From Hsuehochloa calcarea (lineage: Eukaryota; Streptophyta; Magnoliopsida; Poales; Poaceae), in assembly GCA_036346395.1 (NCBI GenBank), contig CM070599.1, positions 21,505,232-21,569,231 of the forward strand: a stretch of DNA of 64,000 bases, read 5' to 3'. Under the pieces are notes generated by a model. That model was not told where the DNA came from, ran no database searches, and saw only the letters and a program-made list of their open reading frames with translations. The stretch's first letter is position 1. Every line of letters begins with the position of its first letter. Shown one piece after another: positions 35,045-44,523 of this stretch. The translations under genes and the position numbers were made by a program.

Positions 35045-35137
35045 ATCATGGAACATAACATATTCATTCAACTCATGAAAAATGTTAGTTCCATAATATG
35101 ATTATCATTAATTACCACAACATACCATTAACTCACA

Positions 35138-36885
35138 ATGGCAGGACACGATACTTCAATATGACCCTCTTTGGTAATTAATGATAGCCACTTCAATTGG
35201 AAATAATTGAATGTAGATAAATATGAGTATATATGAACTACACAAGTTTTATATACTCAAAGGATATGTTTCAAAGTAGAGATCCTTAATATATGTGGAT
35301 AAAGAAATCCTTAATATATGTGGATAAAGAAATATGGATCAATACTAATTAAACCACAAAATATAGAGTGAACTCCCCTAAATGTGTGCATACATAAATG
35401 TGTAATAAAAACATATGCACATATTCAAGTTAAACTTTTAGTGGAGTTAAACCTATATTTTTAATTCGAGGAATGCACTAATATATAAGAATATGATGTC
35501 GAGTGCATACCTATATGATTTTGACCTTTTTATCCAACTAAGATTACACAATAGGTATATCAATAAAAGTGTTAGCCTCACATATAGATTTATCATTAAT
35601 CACTAAAATACTCCATTTACTCATAATGGCGGGTGTAGATTCTTCAGCTACAGTGTGTCGTCGTGCTACAGTTTCATGGTGCTACAGTCCCTCCCCTAAC
35701 CCCCATTGCTGTCATCCTCTCCCAAGCACTTCCTCCATGCAAAAGAGAGGAAGGGAAGGAGAAGAGGGAAGGTGGAGAGGGAGAAGGGGGAGAGGTGATC
35801 CTTGTAAGGATTTTTAGCGGATTTATGTCTTCAAGGGTGATTCTCAACTCATGGTTGTTTTGTTCATTTTTCCTCCATGCGATTGTTGTCGATTATTGTC
35901 GATTAGCGGATTAGCGGAATCTTGATCAATTTATTAGATTGTCGTGATTTTAGTACTTTGCAAGGTTGTGTATGAGAATTATGATAATGTAGTTAATGAT
36001 AGTAGAATTTTGAAGAAATCTAATCAATTATGACAGTTATTGTGATAGTAGGGATTGTTGGGTTATTGATAGGTATGACTTGGCGTCAATGAGTAACCCT
36101 CTGGGAGTTAGAATCTTTATAAAGATAATTTATTCGAGGTTATGTTTACATGTTGATGTTAAAGATTGAGTATGTTTGGATTGCAGGAATTTTAGACAAT
36201 CAAATCTAAGGATTTCCTGTCATTTATACTAGGCGTTCATTGTAGGAGTCTTGGAGGTTGATATGAGACTTGTGTTAAGCTAGAATCTTGGTTGCCCAGT
36301 GAATATTTGTGGAAGGAGTAGAACAAAAGTGGATTCCGAATAATGTGATGATCATTTATAGAATCCTTTGAGCGTAGTAAGTGAGCGTGTGTGCTAAGAA
36401 TTTCAAGTTGATTATTCTTAAAGGATTGAGGTGATGTGATTATGGCTGTTACAATTAGTATTATTGAGGTGTTGGGAATTATTTGTCAGGATAATTCATT
36501 TGGTAGAAGGGACTTGAGTATCCTTTCGTGGACTAGTAGAGTTCATCTATATGAGTGTGGTTGTTTCTTTCAGGTTGAGCATTGCTTTGAGTTACCGGTT
36601 AAGAGGAAGGAATTAGTGTGATGATTTGGAATCTCCTTATTTGAGAGAAAGTTTATTCCTAAGGGGGAAAATGTTTCCTCAGGTAATGAAACTCTCCCTA
36701 GATTCTTGTTTGAGCTATGTGTTTATGTCTGATGTCTTCCGTAAATTGAGTTCGTGTCTATCAAATCAAACGCTTAAAGAACTAGAAAATCCCAAGATGC
36801 AGCCAAGAACTGATGGGGAAAAAAGGACAGTGCCATGGATCACCAACCAGACCGTAGACCAGATCGAGGCCGGGGAAAGGGGTAC
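35138..36885. other. Repeat debris between element X and a gene fragment
   Basis: No credible gene. 35589-35637 resembles the end of the X LTR (35098-35146: CATTAAT, then ACTCA and AATGGC), so it is probably a piece of a related LTR. A pyrimidine tract at about 35374-35383 resembles a minus-strand polypurine tract. 35640-35815 is rich in CTACAG motifs and purine runs of the kind found in grass LTRs. The rest is AT-rich and unassigned. Confidence 0.4.
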
Positions 36886-37112
36886 CTATACTGCACGAGG
36901 AAGCAGTCATCGTCCAGGTCGCCCTCGAGTTCCTCAAGCTCATTGGGTTCGCACGCATCGGGCCATTCCTTGGACTTTGGCTGCTCGTCGGCGTCAACCT
37001 TGGGGTTGAAGGGTTCCGGCTAGGGCGGCAGGTTCTCGAGGCAACGTTGGTTGTCATCCCACTGTGTGCTCGCCCCCTCCTTGTCCTTGTACACTAAGTG
37101 GTAGTCCGCCAT
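36886..37112 (-). pseudogene. Gene fragment: exon 1 of a phosducin-like protein 3 (PLP3) / thioredoxin-domain protein
   Basis: The minus-strand start at 37112 gives MADYHLVYKDKEGASTQWDD, then an LENLPP stretch. An in-frame TAG (37022-37020) follows, then an open frame with VDADEQPKSKEWPDA and the acidic ELEELEGDLDDD, ending FLVQYR. From memory this matches the N-terminal exon of plant PLP3-type proteins, cytosolic thioredoxin-fold co-chaperones involved in tubulin folding. The reading stops at AG|GTACCC, a good splice donor, so the copy came from genomic DNA and not from spliced RNA. Only about 75 codons remain; the thioredoxin fold is absent. It is likely a transposon-captured or duplicated fragment. 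Confidence 0.65.
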
Positions 37113-37264
37113 GGCCGCGCACCAGGCACAGAGAGAGATGGCAATGGTGGGAATCTAACCAAGAGAGGAAAGAAGGGAAGGGGCGAGAACAAGAGAAGGT
37201 CTCGATTTGCAGGTGGATCCCACTTTCAGTGAATGCTAGTATTGGTGGCCCGCTAGTCAGTCAT

Positions 37265-37640
37265 AGAATTTTTTTTATTAATTAACTCTTTTTTAAAATT
37301 TTATTTTAAAGTTAACCCGTAAACTTTATTTTCAATTCTGACCTCTTTGGTCACGCCACCACCCCTGGCGTGATAAAAGAACACTGTCACGCTAGCCCGT
37401 ATCTGGGCAAACTCTTGCCACGCCATCACCCGTAGCGTGACAGTGTTGTTTGGTCACGCCACCACCAGTGGTGTAACAAAAAGTGTTATTTTACCGGACT
37501 TATCCTATAGCGTGTCAATGTTGTTTTGTCACGTCACAGGTGGTGATGTGAACAAAGAGGTCAGAATTGGAAATAAAGTTCTCGGATGAGTAACTTTAAA
37601 ATAAAATTTAAAAAGGGTTAATTAATATAAAAAAAGTTCT
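37265..37640. mobile_element. Inverted-repeat element (MULE-like or MITE), about 375 bp
   Basis: About 85 bp at each end are inverted copies: the left begins AGAATTTTTTTTATTAATTAA, and the right, complemented, reads AGAACTTTTTTTATATTAAT. The arms extend through AAAGTTA and TTCAATTCTGACCTCTTT. The centre holds three imperfect copies of GTCACGCCACCACC-type sequence. Flanks (cagtcat and cagccag) match only loosely, so the TSD and superfamily are not secure. Confidence 0.55.
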
Positions 37641-37736
37641 CAGCCAGAGGCAAGCATCCCTTCTTTGTTTTAAGGGAGATTCAATTATTCGCCACAGCAT
37701 AAGATGTGCAATTCATGATTTATCACTTATGTGTCT

Positions 37737-38570
37737 TGTCGGTGTATTAGAACCGATCTTACGTAAAGATTATTTGATTCGGGGGGTCTCCTAGAGATGA
37801 AATCACGCAGAGTGGTTGACACGGGATGTTTAGACAGGTTCAGGCCTTCTCCGGGGAGAATAACAACCCTACTCCTGTATGTGTATGGTATTGATTGTAT
37901 TCTCGATGATCAAGTCAGAAACTAAGACTATTACAGAGAACAGTACTTGTGTTTCTCCTTGACTCGCTCTATTTCGCCCTGATTGGCTGTGTCTGTGTCC
38001 GCCTCCCTTGTCCCTCTGATTGATGCCCTTATATAGTCGTGAAGGAGTAGCCGTTTTGTCCTGCGGAAGAGGCGCCTAATTAATCCAGTAATGGGCGCAT
38101 GATGGCAGTAATTACCGGCGCATTGGCTTCTTCACGCCGTCTGGCAGTTATTTTCCAGAGGTAATGGGGTATTTAAGTACCATTACTACGCGGAATAATA
38201 GTGCATGTGGACCGTTCGGATTCCTTAATCAATTGGACCCACTCGCCTGTAGGTTTGATTATAAGGTGGTCGTGGTTTACTTGGTCGTAGAAGGACTTAC
38301 GACCAGGTAGTGGTCGTAGAAGGACCTACGACCAGGTAGTGGTCGTAGAAGGACCTACGACCAGGTAGTGGTCGTAGAACGACTTACGACCATGACATAG
38401 TCGTAGTAAGACTTACGACTATTGGGGTGATTGTAGAAGATCTTACAATCACTTGGTAGGCCTCCCCCTTATAAATATAAGGGGTACTTCTGGGGACTAT
38501 GTGACATCATATTTACCCATAATAAGAATTATAGATAAAAGATAAAATAAGGATTATTAGATCCTCGTCA
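37737..38570 (-). repeat. Element Z left (3') LTR
   Basis: 834 bp, plus-strand TGTCGGTGTA to CCTCGTCA. It contains six 29-bp hairpin units at 38282-38455; the right LTR has five. Confidence 0.93.
38282..38455. repeat. 29-bp hairpin unit array in Z LTR (six units)
   Basis: Units follow one plan: an arm such as GGTCGTAG, a short spacer, the complementary arm CTACGACC, then a linker. Arms vary but stay paired: GGTCG/CGACC, AGTCG/CGACT, TGATTG/CAATCA. The right LTR has the matching array at 51102-51242. Related hairpins lie at 38630-39035, 40352-40462 and 42009-42130. Confidence 0.85.
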
Positions 38571-38584
38571 TCTAGCCCCAGAGC
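38571..38584 (-). other. Element Z polypurine tract
   Basis: The minus strand reads GCTCTGGGGCTAGA directly against the left LTR. Confidence 0.7.
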
Positions 38585-40351
38585 TTCAAGTGAAAGTAAC
38601 TTACTTGGTGAAGGATTTGCAAATGGACTTACGACTATGAAAATGTCGTAGAACCATGGTCGAAGGAAAAACTCTTCAACATTTGAGTGCTACTTTGACC
38701 AGGAATTTTCTTGGGCAGAAAGGTTGCTTACGATTATCAAATAATCGTAAAAACCCCTACGAATGTGAGGTGGTCATAGTAGGGCAATCGGAGAAAAAAC
38801 CCTTTCCGATTGTTACTTCATTCGACCAGAAAGACTTTGGTCAAGAAAGTGATTTCGCTCGGAGGTGACAAAACGAACCTAATTTTCTCGAACAGACCAT
38901 CTGGGGAATTGCAAACGACTCCCATAGATCTGTCGATGAGACGGTTCCCGAAGCGGTTGCAATCGTGAAGATTGCTTACGACTATCAGAAAGTCGTAAAA
39001 ACCCCTACAACTGAGAACTGGTCGTAGTAGGAGAATCGGAGAAAAAACCCTTCCGATTGATACTTCCTTTGACCAGAAACACTTGGTCAAGAAAGTAATT
39101 TCGCTTGGGGGTGACAATACGCACCTAATTTTCTCTAACGGGCCATCTGGGGAATTGCAACCGACTCTCACAGACCTGTCCAATGAGGCGGTTCGGCGGT
39201 GCAACCAACTCCCACGCACTCCTATAGACGAGACGGTTTCCGAAGCGGTGGCAATCGTGCGGTTATAAAAACTTACCAGGAGGTAGACTTGGATTTTTAC
39301 CTTTTCCTCAAATCACTCCGCTGTTCTTCGAGCTCTTGCTTTCTCCGTCCTCGACTAGGTTTCAACTTCTCCGCCGCCAACCCAATCAAAAAACTTCTTG
39401 TTTCTGAGCGAAATGGCCAAGAGAGTTTCCGAATGGGAAGAATCGGAGATGGATGCGGCTAAGATCAAAATCTTGGTCGACGCCGGGAAGATTCCAGAGA
39501 AGGCTCTGGTGAAGTGGATTCGGCTATTAGGCGTGATCGCCATCGGGGAAAATGGGCAAATCCCCGTCTTCCAAGCGTACAGAGTGCGACCTCCGATCGC
39601 TGCTCACCCTTTCTTAAAGTGGTACTCGAGCACTTTGGGGTGGAATTGGTAAACTTAGGTCCTAATTCCATTACCATGTTGAGTGTCTTCGTGTACCTGT
39701 GCGAGGCGCACACAGGATTCCATGGATCTCGAGCTGTTCCAATATTATTATGGGATGGCTCGACAAACGGAATCGCTTAAGTCTGCGATCCAAGCTCCAC
39801 TACTCAAGTCAAAGGAGTATATTCAGAGTTTCACCCGGTCTTCGTGGCGGGATGGAGGAAGAGGTGGTTTCTACCGAAAGTCACCTCAAGACGACCTCTC
39901 TTTTTGGGAGGGTCGCCGAGAAGAAATCTTCATGGGACTCGACTCCTGAAGATATCAGCCGGATTGCTCCCTATATTCAAGCCATCAAGGACTTGAAAGA
40001 AGAGGGGCTGACCGGATGGCATGTGGTAAAAGATTTTATCACACGCCGAATTAGTCCCTTGAAGAAACGAGCATCTCCTATGTGGAGATACTGGGAGAGA
40101 GACCCAACCAGAGACTACGACGAGGTAAGTAACCGTCGACTTAGCTCTCGCTTGGTCCTTCTCAACATTGTCTAATATTCTTATCTGTTTACGCATCTTT
40201 CACAGCCGATGTTGACTCTAGAGTCAGACTCATCTGTGAGAAATCTCCGCCACTTCGAGTGGCGGTTCCTCGAATCATTGCGGCTTTGTCCGCAGATGAA
40301 AAGATAGAGCGCCTAAAGGTAATCAAAAAGTTGATTCTTTCTTTAGGACTT

Positions 40352-40462
40352 TATAGTCGTAGAAGATACTTACGACTAATGGTGATCGTAGAATATCTTA
40401 CGATCAAGAAAGCGTCGTAGAAAAACTTACGACTTGGCACTGGTCGTAGAAAAACTTACGAC
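40352..40462. repeat. Z-type hairpins inside an antisense-ORF intron
   Basis: Four units on the LTR hairpin plan: AGTCGTAG/TTACGACT, TGATCGTAG/TTACGATCA, GTCGTAG/TTACGAC and GGTCGTAG/TTACGACT. They lie between the donor at 40319 and the exon after about 40500. Confidence 0.75.
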
Positions 40463-42008
40463 TGATCGGTGATTCTTCTTTTCTATTTTGCTTCTAAAGT
40501 AGGCATTGAAAATCGTCGGACGCTGACGAGGAAGTCGTCTCGATGACTATTGGCGCAGGTTGTCGAAGGCGCAGGCTCGGCTCCTCCATCTAAGAGACGC
40601 CGACTTGCAAGGTCTCACGACAAGGAGGAGTAAGCTCAAGCTCGGTCTTTCGACCGGACCCTCTATAAAACTGCGGCCGTGAGACATATCTCAAGCCGAG
40701 GTGCGGCTATCGGCCGAGGAGGTTGAAGCACCAATCTCTTAAGCGCAAACCTCGCAAGGCTAAGGTACCCTTCTATTATGACAAGGAATCTTTGCGATTC
40801 TTTGCTACTCCCGTTTTGTTAAGCAACCGAAAAGAGATCTGGAAAGATTTTATGTCTTTTATGAAGGACGATCTTTGCTCAAAGCACCACTGCGATCGAG
40901 GGTAGTCTTGCTCTTGGAATGGTCGAGACCGATCTCGGCCATCCAGAGAACCAGAGACCAAAGCCACGTTCTGTTTCAAACTCTACGACTGGGCGTGGTC
41001 GTGCCGGGCCAATTGTTGAACTTCGACCAGACGTGGTCGTGGAGAAGAAGAGGTCCTCCGTTGGGAGGATTGCTCCTAAATTCCTGGTTAGGACCAGGGT
41101 GCAGAGGTATGTGAAATGTACTAAAGTGTAAGAACAACATTTACCTTTTTCTTTTTCACAACCTGATTTGCTTCTCTTTATTTTAGTCCGACTCCTTCAG
41201 CCCCCGGGGATGCTTCTGTTGAGAAGCCCATTATTACTTCTTCGGTTGCTGAAGAGGTAACAATGGAAGTGGTTGAAGGAGCTTCCTTGACCCAGGTGGC
41301 TCCCGAAGTGGTTTCTCCAACTGCTATGGTCGTAGCTACAACTACCGAAGTCATAGCTACGACTACTAAGAGGGCAGCTACGACTACTAAAGTCGTAGAG
41401 ACCACAGAAGCAGCTGCAAGATCCCCCGGTCAAGGTCATGATGACTTTGCACACCGTACCGGAAAGGAGGTCGTGGCAGACATTCCTTCCGGTGTCCAAA
41501 GAGAAAGTGCAGCCACAGAATCAGAGGGTGAAGAACCTTTCAACTTCTGTGCTGATTTCTTTGGACCTGCTTCCGTCATAGGGTCTGCTGCCTACAGATC
41601 TCGCGACCGAGTCCCCCATCCCAAGGATATTCCAAATAGAGGAAATACCTTCGACAACGAGCGCCTTGAGGAGGTGTGGTGGGATAAAGTCGCGAGGATA
41701 GATAAGCTGCAGAACCCGAAGATTGTATATTCGACCTTTGCTAGGTCGACTATGAATGTAAGTATTTTTAGAATACTTGTATATGTGGCTTTCCTTTTCT
41801 TCTCACTGTCTTCTTTTTGTAGAAAGCTCTGGAGTAAATTTCCGTTGTCGGTGAGTATCATCGACAACTTTTAGAGCTACGACAAGAGAAAGAAGAACTC
41901 TGCATACAGGCAGAGAGATGGTAAGTTACTGTTATTCATAGTCGTTTTCGATTTGACTACTCGTATAGTGTTTACGAGAGTTGTCATGGAAGAACTCATG
42001 ACAAACTG

Positions 42009-42130
42009 GTCGTAAAGAGCTTACGACTACTTACAACCAGGTAGTGGTCGTAGAAATACTTACGACCATGACGTAGTCGTAGAAAAACTTACGATTAGGT
42101 CAGTGGTTATAGAAGGACTTACAACCTATT
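42009..42130. repeat. Second intronic Z-type hairpin cluster
   Basis: Units at about 42009-42130 include GGTCGTAG/TTACGACC and AGTCGTAG/TTACGATT. The last, GGTTATAG/TTACAACC, has both arms altered but mostly still paired. They lie between the donor near 41920 and the following exon. Confidence 0.7.
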
Positions 42131-43307
42131 GGCTGAACAGTGATACGAAGACCTTAGCTGACTCACTCGACTATAAAAAAGAGTAGTCAAGAAAGCTAAG
42201 GGAGGAAGTAATAGTCCTCTCGGATAGACTTCGAGAAGCCGTCTCTACATCTAAAAGATTGCAGGAAAAAATAAACAGTAAGTGCTGAACTTAAGACTGC
42301 TTTTGAGTTTGACCTTTACCTAACTCTCATTTCTTTTCCAGAAAAAGAAGATGAGATGAGTAAGCTCCGGACCGAAGTCGAAGAAAAGGCTTTGGTCATT
42401 CAGGAGTTTTCTCGCATTACCAAGAACAAGGATCAGGAGCTCGAGGGTCTGAGAATTCGAGTAACATGTAAGCAATTCTTTACCTGTTGTCCTTTTCGAG
42501 TATTTTCCCCTTTTCTAATGCTAATTTCTTGTTCAGAAATTGCTGCCGAATTGAGAAGCCTCGAGGCTGAAATCCAAGAGAAGACCTTGATCTACAATGA
42601 GTCCGTCCGCATTGCTAAGATGAATGCAGAGGACGTCAGAGCATGGGAGAAAAAGCACGCTGAAACCGTTGCTTCCCATCAAGAAGAGGTCAAGAAACTG
42701 GATTCTCAATTAGTAGGTAAGAAATGCTTTTACCTACAATTATCTTTGTGTTATCTTCCTCTAGAAGTTTTTATTTTTTTTTTGACCGGTTTTATTCTTT
42801 TCAGAACAAGTGGTCGAAAACAAGAAACTTCGCGAGGCTTCGACTCGTACCCAACAGGAGATGGAGTTGATGAAGACTAGTCTTCAAGGCAACATCACAC
42901 TCCTGAACAATGTACTTGGTGAGCTACATTCTGAGGAAAAAACTCCTCGAGAAGATACTGTAGCTGCTCACATAAGTACCATTGGGGAACAAGTCGGAAA
43001 CGTGCAAGAAATGGTGACCACTCTGAAGGCTAATCAAGCCGAATCAATAAGGGAGGCAGTCGAAGCTGCAGTAAGTTATGCTTTGGCGAAACTTAAAGCT
43101 CAAGACCCCCGCCATAATGTGCAACCAATCGAAGCCGAGTTCGATTGCCCTGAATCAGAGGCAAATCGTCTGATTGAGGAAATGCAATCAGTTGGCAAAA
43201 AGGTGGCGGAGGAAATGCAGCTAGGCACTCCCCCTTCAGAGTAATCTTGTAACTACTTTGTAAGGCAGACAATTTCTGTTGATGAGAAATATATGATCCA
43301 ACTTTTT

Positions 43308-43507
43308 TCCTGAAAATCATCTTGTCGAGTAGTTAGTAACTCAAAAGATAATAGACGAATAAAAAACCAAGGACTGAAGTTAAATTAATAACTTTATCCT
43401 AGGCCATCTTGCTTCCTGAAAATCATCTTGTCGAGTAGTTAGTAACTCAAAAGATAATAAACGAATGAAAGACTAAGAATTGAAGTAAAATTAATAACTT
43501 TATCCTA
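43308..43507. repeat. 106-bp tandem duplication at the convergent spacer of Z
   Basis: Copies at 43308-43413 and 43414-43507 share CCTGAAAATCATCTTGTCGA through AATAACTTTATCCTAG. They lie just past the stop of the antisense ORF. Confidence 0.85.
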
Positions 43508-43655
43508 GCCCCCGACTATTTGCTTAGCTTGTTTAGACAATCTAAGTAAATAGTGTTTAAAATGGGTTTTCTGAAAACAGAGAGAGGTTTGTTTAACTTA
43601 TAGTTTTTGTTATGGTTGTCAAGCACTTGGTCGAAAGAGTAGAAACGGCTCGACA

Positions 43656-44180
43656 CTAGGAAGTTCCTTCTAGTGGGCAGGACCACGTGCAGAGAGGAAA
43701 GGCTTCGACTAGGTGATGTTACCACCTTCGACTAGTTTAATCGAACCAGAACAAAGAACTTGAGTTAAGCAAACGCCTTAGAGGACTTTAATAATTCGTT
43801 CGCCCTTTTTAGTGGACTCGATAAGTTTTTCCAAGAGCAAAGTGGGAGGCGAGCAAGGCTAGGAAGTTCCTTCTAGTGGGCAGGACCACGTGCAGAGAGG
43901 AAAGGCTTCGACTAGGTGTATCTCTTCCTTCGACCGGTTAAAACGAAACGAGTACACCAAAGGTGGTCGAATAAATATAAGAAAGTGCACTCTACTTAGA
44001 ATATTTTTCGAAATTACTGAAAAAATAAACTAAGATGGGAAGAGTTGGCTTTGAGAACATTTCGACTAGATAGAACCTGAGCTCTCTGTATTGGCAGCAA
44101 AAGTGAGTAACGAGTCGATGCTAGGAAGTTCCTTCTAGTGGGCAGGACCACATGCAGAGAGGAGAGACTTCGACTAGATG
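43656..44180. repeat. Three conserved 60-bp direct repeats in Z convergent spacer
   Basis: Copies at 43656-43715, 43859-43918 and 44121-44180. The first two are identical over 60 bp (CTAGGAAGTTCCTTCTAGTG and onward, through TTCGACTAGGTG); the third has four changes. Sequence between them is not conserved. They lie between the ends of the antisense ORF and of pol, where the two transcription units meet. Confidence 0.85.
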
Positions 44181-44523
44181 ATGTTACTTGCCTTTTGACC
44201 AGTGTAAAGAAAACTGAGCATTTTTGGATCTTAGTCGAAAGATTATAAAAGCACTACTCAAAAATAAGACAAAAGAGGTAGAAGGAACCTGGACCTTTAT
44301 TGCCTGAGAGGTTGGTCACACATAGAATTTGCGTAACTGGTCGATGTTCCAAGAATTTGAGAGAACCTGTCCGTCTTCCATTGCTAGTCGTACCGACCCT
44401 GGCCGAGTGACTTCGACCACTGTGTAAGGACCTTCCCACTTGGGAGAAAGTTTATTCCGATTAGACTTGGTTTAGCAGAGCCTCAACACCAAGTCACCTA
44501 CAGCAAGGCTGCGAGGCCGGACC

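Larger units (their letters stand above)
1..35137 (-). mobile_element. Element X: gag-only Ty1-copia LTR retrotransposon, base of the nested stack
   Basis: Two copies of one LTR are seen: an incomplete left copy (1-10450, its outer end lies before the window) and a right copy (24170-35137). Both are split by later insertions. Between them, on the minus strand, lie a primer-binding-like site (24156-24169), a short 5' UTR and a copia-type gag (13024 down to about 11068). No protease, integrase, reverse transcriptase or RNase H of X is found between gag and the left LTR. The element therefore matches the plan of non-autonomous TR-GAG retrotransposons, an inference from layout. Removing the four large insertions leaves roughly 6.2 kb in the window. 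Its TSD cannot be checked because the left end is missing. Confidence 0.75.
24170..35137 (-). repeat. Element X right (5') LTR, interrupted by element W
   Basis: It starts TGTAAGATCG at 24170 and runs to 25766, resuming at 35050 after W and its target duplication; the last sequence shared with the left LTR is ACTCACA at 35137. About 1.68 kb without W. It carries the same palindromes (24870-25215) and hairpin array (25488-25749) as the left copy. Confidence 0.8.
39413..43244 (+). pseudogene. Element Z antisense ORF: 'putative gypsy type transposon' domain plus coiled coil, multi-exon
   Basis: The start at 39413 gives MAKRVSEWEESEMDAAKIKI. Conserved-looking stretches continue in three frames through 40120 (VELVNLGPNSITMLSVFVYL and LTGWHVVKDFITRRISPLKK) and resemble Pfam Transposase_28, a domain of unknown role found in plant Tat elements. 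Plus-strand GT-AG introns are evident: donors at about 40121, 40319, 41758, 41920, 42280, 42717; acceptors at about 40206, 41186, 41820, 42342, 42537, 42804. The C-terminal exons are a long coiled coil ending at 43244. Because introns lie on the strand opposite the genomic RNA, retrotransposition cannot remove them. Frame changes in exon 1 mean this copy is probably broken. The function is unknown. Confidence 0.7.

Noticed and set aside
38282..38455. CRISPR-like array because of regular 29-bp periodicity.
   Set aside because: The units are contiguous palindromes with no unique spacers, in a plant LTR with gag-pol; the other LTR has the same array.
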